NCBI GenBank assembly: GCA_001898825.1
Contig: MKVK01000014.1
Location: 186,001 to 250,000 of the forward strand
DNA from: Magnetospirillum sp. 64-120
GTDB taxonomy: Bacteria > Pseudomonadota > Alphaproteobacteria > Rhodospirillales > Magnetospirillaceae
DNA length: 64,000 nt
Direction: 5' to 3'
Program-made: the position numbers and the translations under genes
Shown here: in pieces, positions 38,212 through 47,034 of the stretch
Layout of the letters: each line of letters opens with the position of its first letter
How positions within the stretch are numbered: position 1 is the stretch's first letter
Notes under the pieces: generated by a model
What the model was told of the DNA's origin: nothing
The model's database searches: none
What the model saw: the letters and a program-made list of their open reading frames with translations, nothing else

Positions 38212-38616
38212 ATGACCCCGGACAGAAGTTCCACCCGTCGGCAGAAGGCTTGGCACGTGGATAGACACGACACCAACCCACTGGAAACCCTTAGCCACCG
38301 CCTGCACATGATGACCAATGTGCTGGGGTTCCTGTGTTGCGCCTGGATCGCCGTCGTCGGATCGACCCTGATGGCCGAGATCAATTCCGACCGCATGGGC
38401 AACCATCGTTCTCCCGCCGTGATCGAGCAGATGAAGGAATGCGAGGGCGCCTTCGCCCAGCGCTTCGCCTGCACCGACGACATCTTGCTGCGCGGAGAAC
38501 GCGGCGGCGCCTCGGAAGTGTTCCTGCGCCTGCTGGCGACCCTGATGCTGCCCGGTGTGGCGTGGTCCATGTGGCGGGCGGTGCTGGATAAAACCGACCG
38601 CCTGTGCCGACACTAG
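38212..38616 (+). CDS. small two-helix membrane protein, unknown
   Basis: Up to 134 residues, starting at ATG 38212. A GTG at 38257 has a better ribosome site (AGAAGG) and would give 119 residues. It has two hydrophobic helices (TNVLGFLCCAWIAVVGSTLM; LLATLMLPGVAWSMWRAVL). Between them is a short loop with two Cys (EQMKECEGAFAQRFACTDD) that could form a disulfide in the periplasm. It lies 71 bases before the solute-binding protein gene and may belong to that operon. The function is unknown. Confidence 0.6.
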   Translation: MTPDRSSTRRQKAWHVDRHDTNPLETLSHRLHMMTNVLGFLCCAWIAVVGSTLMAEINSDRMGNHRSPAVIEQMKECEGAFAQRFACTDDILLRGERGGASEVFLRLLATLMLPGVAWSMWRAVLDKTDRLCRH

Positions 38617-38687
38617 GGCGTAAAAGCGTTGACGGGGGAACGACCCTGGTCTTTCCTGTCATTCGCGATTTCCTGCAAAGGCCATGC

Positions 38688-39446
38688 ATGCGCGTCTGGC
38701 TGTTCCTTCTTGGGGTGCTGTGTGCTTCCACCATCCGTCCGGCCCTGGCCGACGAGGTGACGGTCGGCATCACCTCGACCGCCCTGCCCTTTGTCGAAAC
38801 CGCCCCCGACGGACGCCTGACCGGCGGCTTCAACGTCGAACTGGCCCGCCTGCTGTGCAGCCGCATGGGGCGGATTTGCAGCCTGGAAAAGACCAGCTTT
38901 CCGCAATTGGTGACCCGCGTCGAGGAAGGCACCTTCCAGATCGGCTTCGCCAATCTGCTGAAGACCCCGGAACGCGAACAAAAGATGCTGTTTTCGACGC
39001 CCATCTGGCGTTCGACCTCGTCCTTCGTCACCCGCAGCGGCGCCCCGGCGATCCAGCCGGCCACCGCCCGCCAGAAAGCCCGCATCTGCGTGGTGCGCAA
39101 AACCGCGCAGGAAGCCTATGTGGCCGAGTTGCCCGGACCTTTGAACAACATGGTCCCCGTCTCGTCCCATGCCGAGGTCTTCGCCGGGCTGACGCAGGGC
39201 CAATGTGACGCGGCCCTGTTGCCGACGGTGCACGTCCTGTCCTTCCTGGCCAGTCCCGACGGGGTCGGATACGACTATTCCGGCGCCCCGGTGCAGGACC
39301 CGCGCCTGTCGGGCAACGTCTACATCGTGGTGGCGAAAAGCCGGCCGGAATTGTTGGAAGCGCTGAACCAAGCCTTTGCCGACATCAACCGCGACGGGAC
39401 CTACCGCGCACTGATCGCCCGTTTCTTCCCCTTCGACATCCTTTAA
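38688..39446 (+). CDS. periplasmic type-3 solute-binding protein paired with a sensor kinase
   Basis: A 252-residue exported protein; ATG 38688 starts a signal peptide (MRVWLFLLGVLCASTIRPALA). DEVTVGITSTALPFVETAPD and LTGGFNVELARLLCSRMGR are the SBP_bac_3 opening; FSTPIWRSTSSFVTR and CDAALLPTVHVLSFL follow. No ABC permease or ATPase is near. Instead the histidine kinase starts three bases after the stop, so this protein probably delivers the ligand signal to the kinase. Confidence 0.82.
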   Translation: MRVWLFLLGVLCASTIRPALADEVTVGITSTALPFVETAPDGRLTGGFNVELARLLCSRMGRICSLEKTSFPQLVTRVEEGTFQIGFANLLKTPEREQKMLFSTPIWRSTSSFVTRSGAPAIQPATARQKARICVVRKTAQEAYVAELPGPLNNMVPVSSHAEVFAGLTQGQCDAALLPTVHVLSFLASPDGVGYDYSGAPVQDPRLSGNVYIVVAKSRPELLEALNQAFADINRDGTYRALIARFFPFDIL

Positions 39447-39448
39447 AC

Positions 39449-41677
39449 ATGCCCCCCATCCCCCCCCTCCGCTTGCCGTCGCTGCAACGCCGCCTGCTGG
39501 CTTTCGCCATCGCCCTGGCCATGGTCGTGCTGGCGGCGTTGGGGGCCTTGTTGCTGTCAGGCGCCGCCACCCACACCGCCATCCAGGACAGCCGCACCGA
39601 AACCGTGCCGCACATCCTGGAACGTCAGCGGGCCACCGCCAACCTGGAACGGCTGATCCGTTTCGGCTGGATCGCCGCCACCGCCGAAGACCCCAAGGAT
39701 TGGCGTCAGGCGGCCGTCACCGCCCAGGCCCTGGCTTTCCATCCCTCGCTGGCCTTTGACGAGGAACTGCGCCGCCAGGTGGTCCAGGTGCACGCAACGT
39801 TGCGCCAGGTGGTCAGCCTGCGCGAACAGGCCCAGGACTTGCGGGCATCCCGACAAGATGCCAGGCGCGCCGCCATCGTCGACGACCAAGCCAAGAGTTT
39901 GTGGACGCCCCAGGAAAGCGTGCTGGCCAACCTGCAAGGCCGTCTGGCCGACGACGCGGCGGCACTGATCGTCACCCGCATGGACCGCATCGCCCGCATT
40001 TCCGATCTGACGCTACGGGCGGCGGTCGCCGCCGCCCTGATCATCTTGCTGATCGCCGGCGCCACCGCATGGATGGTCGGCCGCAACCTGCTGCGTCCGG
40101 TGGTCGGCTTGGCCCAGGCCATGCGCAACACCCAGGCGGGCCAAGAAACCCCGCCGCTGCCCTTGGCGGCCACCGCCGAAATCGCCGTGCTGCAAGACGC
40201 CGTCGGCCAGTTGCACGACGCCCTGCACCGGGCCAATCTGCGCGAACACGCGCTCAGGGCCAGCGAACAGCGGCTGGCGTCGATCTTTTCCGCGTCCGAA
40301 GCCGCCATCGTGCTGACCGATTCCATCGGCCAGGTGATGCAGGCCAACGATTCCTTCCTGCGCCTTTTGGGGTTGAAGGATACCTTGGATCTGAAGCTGG
40401 ACAGCCTGACCCATCCCGACGACCGTCCGCGCACCGCCGAACTGGCTCAAGCCATGGCCCGGGGCGAAATCGACCGCTATCGCATGGACAAGCGCCTGAT
40501 CCGTTCGGACGGATCGGTGGTCTGGGTGGACGCCACCATCCGTGCCATCCGTGACGGCGACGCGCCGCCCCATCAATATGTGGCCGTGGCCATCGACATT
40601 TCCGACCGGGTGCGGGTGGAAAAGGAACTGCTGTTCATCCGGTCCCTGGTCGATCAAAGCGCCGACCCCATCTATTGCGTCGACCCGCTGGACGGCGGCC
40701 GCATGGTCTGGGCCAATGCCGCCACCTGCCAGCATTTCGGCATCCCGGAATCCCAGTTGCTGACCATGCGCATTCCCGATTGGGACCCGCGGGTGGACAT
40801 GCAGACAGCCCAGAACATGATGCAGACGGCGCTGAACAACGACACCCACGTGCTGGAAACCGTCCACCGCGTCGCCGGGGGCGAGATCATTCCGGTGGAA
40901 GTGTCCGCCTCGACGCTGGAACATGACGGGCATCCCTATGTCGCCGGCTACATCCGCGACATCCGCGACCGCAACCGCATGCTGGAAGCGGTCCGCCGCT
41001 CCAACGACGACCTTCAGCAATTCGCCTATGTGGCCAGTCACGACCTGCAGGAACCGCTGCGCATGGTCGCCAGTTTCCTGCAATTGCTGGAACGCCGTTA
41101 CGGCCCCATGCTGGACGACGACGGACGCGAATACATCCATTTCGCCGTCGATGGCGCCATACGCATGAAGCAGTTGATCGAAGACCTGCTGGCGTTTTCC
41201 CGCATCGATTCCAGGGGCGCCCCCCTGGCCAAGGTCGACCTGGAACAGATCACCCGCGAATCCTGCGACAACCTGGCCGCCGCCATCCAGGAAAGCGGCG
41301 CCACGATCACCTGGAAGTCGCCCCTGCCCCGGGTCATGGGGGACGAAGGCCAGTTGGTGCGTCTGATGCAGAACCTGCTGGGCAACGCCATCAAATACCG
41401 TTCCCCCGGGACGGCGGCGGAAATCACCATCTCGGCCCTGCGGCGGGGCGAGTTCTGGACGGTGGCGGTGGCCGACAACGGCATCGGCATCGCCCCCGAA
41501 TATCACGAACGCATTTTCATGATTTTCCAACGCCTGCACGGCATCGGCGCCTACGAGGGGACCGGCATCGGCCTGGCCATCTGCAAACGCATTGTCGAGC
41601 GCCACGGTGGGGAAATCTGGGTCGAATCCCAAGAAAACAACGGCTCCGTATTCAAATTCACCCTGAAGGCCGCCTAG
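39449..41677 (+). CDS. membrane sensor histidine kinase with two PAS domains
   Basis: A 742-residue kinase, coupled to the solute-binding gene by a two-base gap and lacking its own clear ribosome site. TM1 is about residues 15-38 and a periplasmic helical domain about 39-190. TM2 is about 192-210, then a HAMP-like segment (RNLLRPVVGLAQAM). Two PAS domains follow (about 270-390 and 395-510, the second containing WANAATCQHFGIPESQL). HisKA is FAYVASHDLQEPLRMV and the HATPase has NLLGNAIKYR, VADNGIGIAPEY and GTGIGLAICKRIVE. The kinase core matches those at 12750 and 14761. No regulator gene follows. Confidence 0.88.
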   Translation: MPPIPPLRLPSLQRRLLAFAIALAMVVLAALGALLLSGAATHTAIQDSRTETVPHILERQRATANLERLIRFGWIAATAEDPKDWRQAAVTAQALAFHPSLAFDEELRRQVVQVHATLRQVVSLREQAQDLRASRQDARRAAIVDDQAKSLWTPQESVLANLQGRLADDAAALIVTRMDRIARISDLTLRAAVAAALIILLIAGATAWMVGRNLLRPVVGLAQAMRNTQAGQETPPLPLAATAEIAVLQDAVGQLHDALHRANLREHALRASEQRLASIFSASEAAIVLTDSIGQVMQANDSFLRLLGLKDTLDLKLDSLTHPDDRPRTAELAQAMARGEIDRYRMDKRLIRSDGSVVWVDATIRAIRDGDAPPHQYVAVAIDISDRVRVEKELLFIRSLVDQSADPIYCVDPLDGGRMVWANAATCQHFGIPESQLLTMRIPDWDPRVDMQTAQNMMQTALNNDTHVLETVHRVAGGEIIPVEVSASTLEHDGHPYVAGYIRDIRDRNRMLEAVRRSNDDLQQFAYVASHDLQEPLRMVASFLQLLERRYGPMLDDDGREYIHFAVDGAIRMKQLIEDLLAFSRIDSRGAPLAKVDLEQITRESCDNLAAAIQESGATITWKSPLPRVMGDEGQLVRLMQNLLGNAIKYRSPGTAAEITISALRRGEFWTVAVADNGIGIAPEYHERIFMIFQRLHGIGAYEGTGIGLAICKRIVERHGGEIWVESQENNGSVFKFTLKAA

Positions 41678-41823
41678 GGCTTTACCCACCCCCCATTTCG
41701 ACTATACGCACAAGCGAAGGAAAGAGGGGCCTACGACTTATTGATCATTGGTAAAGTGATGACAGATGGGGGAGGCTGGCAGTATCTTCTGACGGCCATC
41801 ACAAGACCATCGGAACATGACTA

Positions 41824-42345
41824 ATGGATAAGTCCCTTACGGGTGTCGAACGCACGTTCCAGACCGACGAAATCATCGTCAGCAAGACCGACACCACCGG
41901 GCGCATCGTTTATGCCAACGATGTCTTCATCGACATCAGCGGCTACACCACGGACGAAGTGCTGGGGCAGCCGCACAGCATGATCCGCCACCCCGACATG
42001 CCACGCGCCGTGTTCAAGCTGCTATGGGACCGCATTGCCCAGGGCCACGAGGTTTTCGCCTATGTGGTCAATCGCTGTAAGAATGGCGACCATTATTGGG
42101 TCCTAGCCCACGTCACCCCCAATTTCGACGATGCCTGCAAGATCGTCGGCTACCATTCGTGCCGCCGCACCCCGAAGCGCCAAGCCGTCGAAACCATCCG
42201 GGGGCTTTACGCCCAGCTGCGCCAGGTGGAAAACCAGAACGAGCGCAAGGCGGGCCTGGAGAAGTCCACCGCCATGCTGAACGAAGCCGTGCGGTCCTTG
42301 GGCTTTTCCAGCTACGACCGCTTCGTGCTGAGCCTGGGTCGCTAA
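41824..42345 (+). CDS. Aer-type PAS sensor protein
   Basis: A 173-residue protein made of a single PAS domain plus a helical tail. IVSKTDTTGRIVYANDVFIDISGYT, given as IVSKTDTTGRIVYAN and VFIDISGYTTDEVLGQPH, then MIRHPDMPRAVFKLLWDRI, is the Aer aerotaxis signature; in E. coli Aer this domain binds FAD. The tail (about 125-173) is amphipathic. The gene lies 12 bases before an MCP gene that lacks a PAS domain, so the two together may form a split aerotaxis/energy receptor. An AT-richer 146-base region upstream should hold the promoter. Confidence 0.82.
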   Translation: MDKSLTGVERTFQTDEIIVSKTDTTGRIVYANDVFIDISGYTTDEVLGQPHSMIRHPDMPRAVFKLLWDRIAQGHEVFAYVVNRCKNGDHYWVLAHVTPNFDDACKIVGYHSCRRTPKRQAVETIRGLYAQLRQVENQNERKAGLEKSTAMLNEAVRSLGFSSYDRFVLSLGR

Positions 42346-42357
42346 GGAGACGCAGCC

Positions 42358-44154
42358 ATGAGCCTTAAGACCTCGATCCGCAAGCAGGCCCGCCTGGTCA
42401 GCGGCGGCTTCGTCGCCATCGTCTTGTTGCTGGCGGTGTTCAGCTTTGGCGGTGTCATGCAAAGCCTGTCCCAGGCCTCGGAACAGGATGAAATCCTGGA
42501 ACATCTGCATTCCAAGGTCGCCCCGTTCCAATTGCTGGCCCGCCAGTTGCAGCTGGACGTGGTCCAGATTCAGCAATACCTCAGCGACGTTTCCGCCACC
42601 CGTGGGGAAAACGGCCTGGATGACGGCTTCGACAAGGCGGCCCAGTTCGCCCAATTGTTCAAGACCCACATGGACCAGGCCCAGTCCCTGGCCAAGGACA
42701 TGAACGCCGACAAGGCCGCCGCCAGCCTGGGCATGGTGGACAAGGCCTTTCCCGGCTATTACGAGGTCGGCCAGCGCATGGCCCATGCCTACGTGGACAA
42801 CGGCACTGCGGCCGGCAACAAGTTCATGGAGGAATTCGACCAGCAGGCCGGCAACCTGACCCAATCGCTGGAAACCTTGTTGGCCGACGCGGACCAGTTG
42901 ATGGTGGCCGAACGCCAAGCCACCGACCAGGCCATCCGCACCGCCCGGGTGCGGGCGTGGACGGTCTCGGCCCTGCTGGCCACGGTCACCGTCCTGGGAT
43001 TGGGACTGGCCCTGTTCACCGGCCGCAACATCACCGCCACCGCCGCCCTGTTGCAGGAAGCCGAGGCCGTGATGTCACGCGCCGCCCGCGGCGACCTGAA
43101 CGCCCGCATGGTGCGCATCGGCCGCCGTGACGAAATCGGGCAATTGCTGATCGCCGTCAACCGGGTGATGGACCTGACCGAAACCTTCGCCAAGGAAATC
43201 GGCGCCGCCATGGCCGCCGCCCAGCGCAAGGAATATTACCGCTATATCCCCGAAGAGGGCTTGCGCGGCGACTTCCTGCGTTTCGTGCGTTCCATGAACA
43301 ATATCCTGGCCGCCATGGAAAACCGCGACGCCAAGACCATGGAATTCGAAGCCACCGTCAAGGGCATGGTCGAAGAAGTCGCCCAGTCCACCCAAGGCAT
43401 CAGCGGCACCGCCAACATGATGGCCCACCGCTCGGAAGCCACCGGCGGCCGGTCCCTCGAAGTGGGCGAAGCCGCCCTGGCCACCACCCAGCGCGCGGAA
43501 ATCGTCTCGGAAGCCACCCGCCAATTGGTGGCCTCCATCAACGAAATCGCCGAACAAGCGACCCAGTCCAGCTCGGTGGCGCGTCAGGCCACCAGCCAAA
43601 TCTCGGCCACCTCGTCGCGCATGGACGAACTGGCACAAGCCATTTCGCAGATCGGTCAGGTGGTCGGCCTGATCAACACCATCGCCGGCCAGACCAACCT
43701 GCTGGCCCTGAACGCCACCATCGAAGCGGCGCGTGCCGGCGAGGCCGGGCGCGGTTTCGCCGTGGTCGCCAACGAAGTCAAGAACCTGGCCAACCAGACC
43801 GCCACCGCCACCGGCACCATCACCGGCCAGGTGGAAGCGGTGCAATCGGCGGCGCGTGAAGCCATCGACGCCATTTCCGACATCGTCCAGACCATCGCCA
43901 GCATCGAAGGCATCGCCGCCGCCATCGCCGGCGCGGTGCAGCAGCAGGAAGCCTCGACCCAAGAGATTTCCCGCAACATCGAAGGGGTGGTTCAGGAAGC
44001 CGAACACGTGTCGCACAGCGTGTCGCAACTGTCGCAATCTTCGGCGCAATCCTGCGCCGGTACCGTGCGCGTGATCTGGAGCGCCCGCAAACTGGCCGGC
44101 GTCGTCACGTCCATGCACGACAAGGTCAGCGACTACATCAAGTCGGTCAGCTGA
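42358..44154 (+). CDS. methyl-accepting chemotaxis protein paired with the PAS protein
   Basis: A 598-residue receptor with GGAGACGC ahead of the ATG. TM1 is about residues 12-36 and a four-helix-bundle periplasmic domain about 37-195. TM2 is about 198-222, then HAMP (ARGDLNARMVRIGRRDEIGQ). The signalling tip is [20 protein letters not shown] followed by GRGFAVVANEVKNLANQT. Residues 280-315 (KEYYRYIPEEGLRGDFLRFV) form an extra linker between HAMP and the signalling helices, which is where a separate PAS protein might dock. It ends in YIKSVS with no CheR pentapeptide. Confidence 0.88.
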   Translation: MSLKTSIRKQARLVSGGFVAIVLLLAVFSFGGVMQSLSQASEQDEILEHLHSKVAPFQLLARQLQLDVVQIQQYLSDVSATRGENGLDDGFDKAAQFAQLFKTHMDQAQSLAKDMNADKAAASLGMVDKAFPGYYEVGQRMAHAYVDNGTAAGNKFMEEFDQQAGNLTQSLETLLADADQLMVAERQATDQAIRTARVRAWTVSALLATVTVLGLGLALFTGRNITATAALLQEAEAVMSRAARGDLNARMVRIGRRDEIGQLLIAVNRVMDLTETFAKEIGAAMAAAQRKEYYRYIPEEGLRGDFLRFVRSMNNILAAMENRDAKTMEFEATVKGMVEEVAQSTQGISGTANMMAHRSEATGGRSLEVGEAALATTQRAEIVSEATRQLVASINEIAEQATQSSSVARQATSQISATSSRMDELAQAISQIGQVVGLINTIAGQTNLLALNATIEAARAGEAGRGFAVVANEVKNLANQTATATGTITGQVEAVQSAAREAIDAISDIVQTIASIEGIAAAIAGAVQQQEASTQEISRNIEGVVQEAEHVSHSVSQLSQSSAQSCAGTVRVIWSARKLAGVVTSMHDKVSDYIKSVS

Positions 44155-44159
44155 CCAAC

Positions 44160-44188
44160 TGACGGGGCGGCCGCAAGGCCCCCCGTCA
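44160..44188. terminator. hairpin between convergent receptor and STAS genes
   Basis: TGACGGGG-C-GGCC and GGCC-CCCCGTCA pair around GCAA, with a single bulged base. It lies six bases from the receptor stop and six from the stop of the opposite gene, with a TCTTT run on the plus side. Confidence 0.75.
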
Positions 44189-44193
44189 CATCT

Positions 44194-44496
44194 TTACATA
44201 CGTTCGATCTGGAACATTTTGGAAGCGTCGGTCAGGTCCAGCAACCGGGCGACATATCCTTGCGGATTGCGCAGGACGACAGGAACGCCCTGCAAATCTT
44301 CGCTGGCGATATACAAAAGACCAAGCCCAACAGAATCAATGGTCGTAAGACCGCTCAAATCAAAGACAAGCTTAGCCGGCTTGCTTGACTTCAGGGTATC
44401 CAGAAGTTTCTCAAAGGTATCATTGGCGGAAAAGTCCAGCTGCCCTTCCAGCACAACCAGCGCGATATTACCGTCGTTCTGAACCTTGTATTGCAT
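44194..44496 (-). CDS. STAS-domain anti-sigma factor antagonist
   Basis: A 100-residue STAS protein of the SpoIIAA/RsbV type. The core LVFDLSGLTTIDSVGLGLLY holds the phosphorylatable Ser55 after the conserved Asp. IALVVLEGQLDFSAND is strand 1. It is divergent from a receiver-phosphatase-kinase protein whose PP2C and HATPase domains are the enzymes that would dephosphorylate and phosphorylate this serine. The pair matches HsbA/HsbR of Pseudomonas in design. Its downstream partner (anti-sigma or other) is not in the window. Confidence 0.87.
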   Translation of the reverse strand: MQYKVQNDGNIALVVLEGQLDFSANDTFEKLLDTLKSSKPAKLVFDLSGLTTIDSVGLGLLYIASEDLQGVPVVLRNPQGYVARLLDLTDASKMFQIERM

Positions 44497-44639
44497 ATCA
44501 TCACCCTTACAAGCGCAATCTTGAAGGCGCCACCATTATGACCTATGCTTTGGGCAGCATCGGGCGGATGGTGACAGCACATACCGCCCCAAACAAGTCT
44601 TTTCTCTCCCCGTTCAGGCCACCCGTTCGGAGTGCCGCA

Positions 44640-46574
44640 ATGGCCCAACCAGAAACCGTTTCCGCCGATCTTTCCAGACCTCTGGATTGGTCCTGGGCGA
44701 CGGTCATGGTTGTCGACGACGAAGAGATCAACCGCGAATTGCTGGCCGGCATCGCACGGCGCCAGGGGGTCGGCACCGTGGTCCAGGCCAAGGATGGCCT
44801 GGACTGCCTGCATCAGCTGGAACGCACGGCGCCCGACCTGATCATCCTTGACATCGTCATGCCCAACCAGGACGGCTTCACCACCTGTTCGCGCATCCGC
44901 CAGATACCGCAATGGGCCGACATTCCCATTTTGGTGCAGACCGCGCTCACCTCGCCCCAGGACGTGCTGGCCTGTTTCGAGGCCGGGGCCTCGGACGTGG
45001 TGGCCAAGCCCATCCGCCCCGCCGAATTGTCGGCGCGCATCCGCGTGCATCTGGAAAACCGGCGCATGATGGGCACGCTGCGCGACGCCAACCTGCGCAT
45101 TCACCGCGAAATGCAAGGCGCGCGGGAAATGCAGCGCACGTTGCTGCCGTCCCGGACAGTGCTGGACGACTTGCGCACCCGCCATGGCCTGTGGGTGGAA
45201 GGCCGGGTCGAACCGCTGGACGGCGTCGGCGGCGACATCTGGAACATCGTGCCGCTTAGCGACACCCTGATCGCGGTGATGCTGGCCGATTTTTCCGGCC
45301 ACGGGCTGATGGCGGCGTTGAACACGTTCTGGCTGCACGCCTTCATCACTCGCCAGACCGAAGCCATGCGGCAACCGGCCGACTTTCTGAAGCTGCTGAA
45401 TTCGGCTTTGCGCGAAAACCTGATGCGCGGTCATTTCGCCACCTTCTTCTTCGGCCTGATCGACCTGGAACGCGACGAGATGCACTGGTCGGGGGCTGGT
45501 GCGCCGAAACCGGTTCTGACCTTGGGCGGCGAACACTTCCAGTTGGACACCACCGGCTTGCCGCTGGGCCTGACCGACCGTGCCGTCTACACCTCTCATT
45601 CCGTCGCCTTCCCCCCGGGCGCCGGACTGCTGTTGTTCAGCGACGGCTTGACCGACGTGGACATCGGCGACGGCCAAAAGATGGAATCCCATGGCCTGGT
45701 GTCCCGCCTGGAAGGCTATCCGTCGTCGATAATGGATGCCGACCTCAACAATTTGTGGGACACCATCCTGCCGCCGGGAACCGGGCATCTGACCGACGAC
45801 ACCACCGCCGTGTGGATCCGCCGGCAGCGACTGACCAAGTCCGACCGCCAGGACAACCGCTTCCTGTCCCTGGCCGGCATCGGCACCGAGCCGGCGAAGC
45901 TGTGGGTGGCGCAGATGGCGCTGCCCACCAACCTGACCCCACCCGGCGGCATCGCAGGACGCCCGATCCATCTGGTGGCCTCGGGCCTGGACGAAGCGCT
46001 GGCCACCGCCTTCACCACCCCCTTCGCGCTGATCGTCGAAGCCAATGACGACCTGATCGCCGCGCCCCCGCCGGAAGAATTGCTGCAACCGCCCGGCGAC
46101 AACCAGATCATGGTTTCCATGACCACGGCCACCGCCTATCGCCTGCCCTTGGCCATGTTGTTCACCGACGCCTTGTTCGCCCAGGGGCTGATCGCCGAAG
46201 CCGCCAAGGGCGGCATCTTGCTGGCGCTGCAGGAAGCGGTGGCCAATTCCGTCGTCCACGGCAACCTGGAACTGCATTCCCCCCGCCGCGCCTTTGAAAA
46301 CATGCGGGCCTATTGGGCGGAAATCCGCAGCCGGCTGGCCGATCCCATCAAGGCCAACCGCCTGATCACCCTGGACGCCCGCATCCGCGACGCCCTGATC
46401 GCCATCACGGTGACCGACCAGGGGCGCGGCTACAATCCCGACATGGTGCAATCGCGTGATCCGTCGCGCCCCCACGGCAAGGGGCTGAAGCTGATCAGCC
46501 AACTGGCCCTGTCCAGGGACGTGACGCAAGGCGGCCGCCAACATGTGCTGACCTTCGCCCGCGACCGCGCCTGA
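44640..46574 (+). CDS. HsbR-like response regulator: receiver + PP2C phosphatase + serine kinase (HATPase)
   Basis: A 644-residue protein; ATG 44640 has GGAG well placed, and an in-frame ATG at 44538 is possible. The receiver (about 20-140) has VDDEE and phospho-acceptor Asp71 in IILDIVMPNQDG. The RsbU/SpoIIE phosphatase (about 180-400) has GGDIWN, LADFSGHGLMAAL and SDGLTDVDIGD, then DDTTAVWI. The C-terminal GHKL kinase (about 500-640) has EAVANSVVHGN and VTDQGRGYNPD. A phosphorelay input would switch the balance between phosphatase and kinase on the neighbouring STAS protein. The two genes share a 143-base divergent region. Confidence 0.88.
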   Translation: MAQPETVSADLSRPLDWSWATVMVVDDEEINRELLAGIARRQGVGTVVQAKDGLDCLHQLERTAPDLIILDIVMPNQDGFTTCSRIRQIPQWADIPILVQTALTSPQDVLACFEAGASDVVAKPIRPAELSARIRVHLENRRMMGTLRDANLRIHREMQGAREMQRTLLPSRTVLDDLRTRHGLWVEGRVEPLDGVGGDIWNIVPLSDTLIAVMLADFSGHGLMAALNTFWLHAFITRQTEAMRQPADFLKLLNSALRENLMRGHFATFFFGLIDLERDEMHWSGAGAPKPVLTLGGEHFQLDTTGLPLGLTDRAVYTSHSVAFPPGAGLLLFSDGLTDVDIGDGQKMESHGLVSRLEGYPSSIMDADLNNLWDTILPPGTGHLTDDTTAVWIRRQRLTKSDRQDNRFLSLAGIGTEPAKLWVAQMALPTNLTPPGGIAGRPIHLVASGLDEALATAFTTPFALIVEANDDLIAAPPPEELLQPPGDNQIMVSMTTATAYRLPLAMLFTDALFAQGLIAEAAKGGILLALQEAVANSVVHGNLELHSPRRAFENMRAYWAEIRSRLADPIKANRLITLDARIRDALIAITVTDQGRGYNPDMVQSRDPSRPHGKGLKLISQLALSRDVTQGGRQHVLTFARDRA

Positions 46575-46689
46575 TCACCGAATTGTCACAGCCTTCTTAC
46601 GCCGTTGTCGCGGCGCGCTGGATAGCATGGTCTTGTCCATAACCAGCCCGGACACGGTTCCCCCACCGGCCGGGCAAGGAAGAAAGATC

Positions 46690-46986
46690 ATGAACAACTG
46701 GATTCGCCCCTTATCCCTGGTTTTGACCATCGGTCTGGTGTTGGGCGCACCTCTGGCCGCCCATGCCGACCCCAAGCACGGACGTGGCCACGACTACGGC
46801 CACGGGGGCCACGATCGCCATTGGGTGCCGCCCGGACACCGCGTCGATTACGGCCCCCGCGTGGTTTACCTGGAGCCCCAACGCCCACGGGTCATCGTGA
46901 TCGAGCGCCCCTATCGGCCGCCGGTCTACGCCATCCCCGTCGATGAGCCGTCCATCAACGTGATCTTTCCGATCAACTTGCGATAA
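46690..46986 (+). CDS. small secreted His/Tyr/Pro-rich protein
   Basis: A 98-residue protein with AAGGAAG upstream of ATG 46690 and a signal peptide (ending AAHAD). The mature part begins with a His/Gly-rich stretch (KHGRGHDYGHGGHDRHW) that could bind nickel or other metal, followed by a Pro/Arg/Tyr-rich part (YLEPQRPRVIVIERPYRPP) and a hydrophobic end. It resembles small periplasmic RcnB- or YXWGXW-type proteins only in composition. It is followed at once by a strong terminator. Confidence 0.6.
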   Translation: MNNWIRPLSLVLTIGLVLGAPLAAHADPKHGRGHDYGHGGHDRHWVPPGHRVDYGPRVVYLEPQRPRVIVIERPYRPPVYAIPVDEPSINVIFPINLR

Positions 46987-47020
46987 AAAAAGGCCCCGCG
47001 GCAACCTGCGGGGCCTTTTT
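46985..47020. terminator. bidirectional rho-independent terminator
   Basis: AAGGCCCCGC and GCGGGGCCTT form a ten-bp stem with an eight-base loop, flanked by an A-run and a T-run. It serves the secreted protein gene and the convergent beta-glucosidase gene. Confidence 0.92.
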
Positions 47021-47034
47021 CCGTCGGACCACCG

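Noticed and set aside
38688-39446. Solute-binding protein as part of an amino-acid ABC transporter
   Set aside because: No permease or ATPase gene is adjacent, while a histidine kinase follows after two bases, so a sensory role is more likely.
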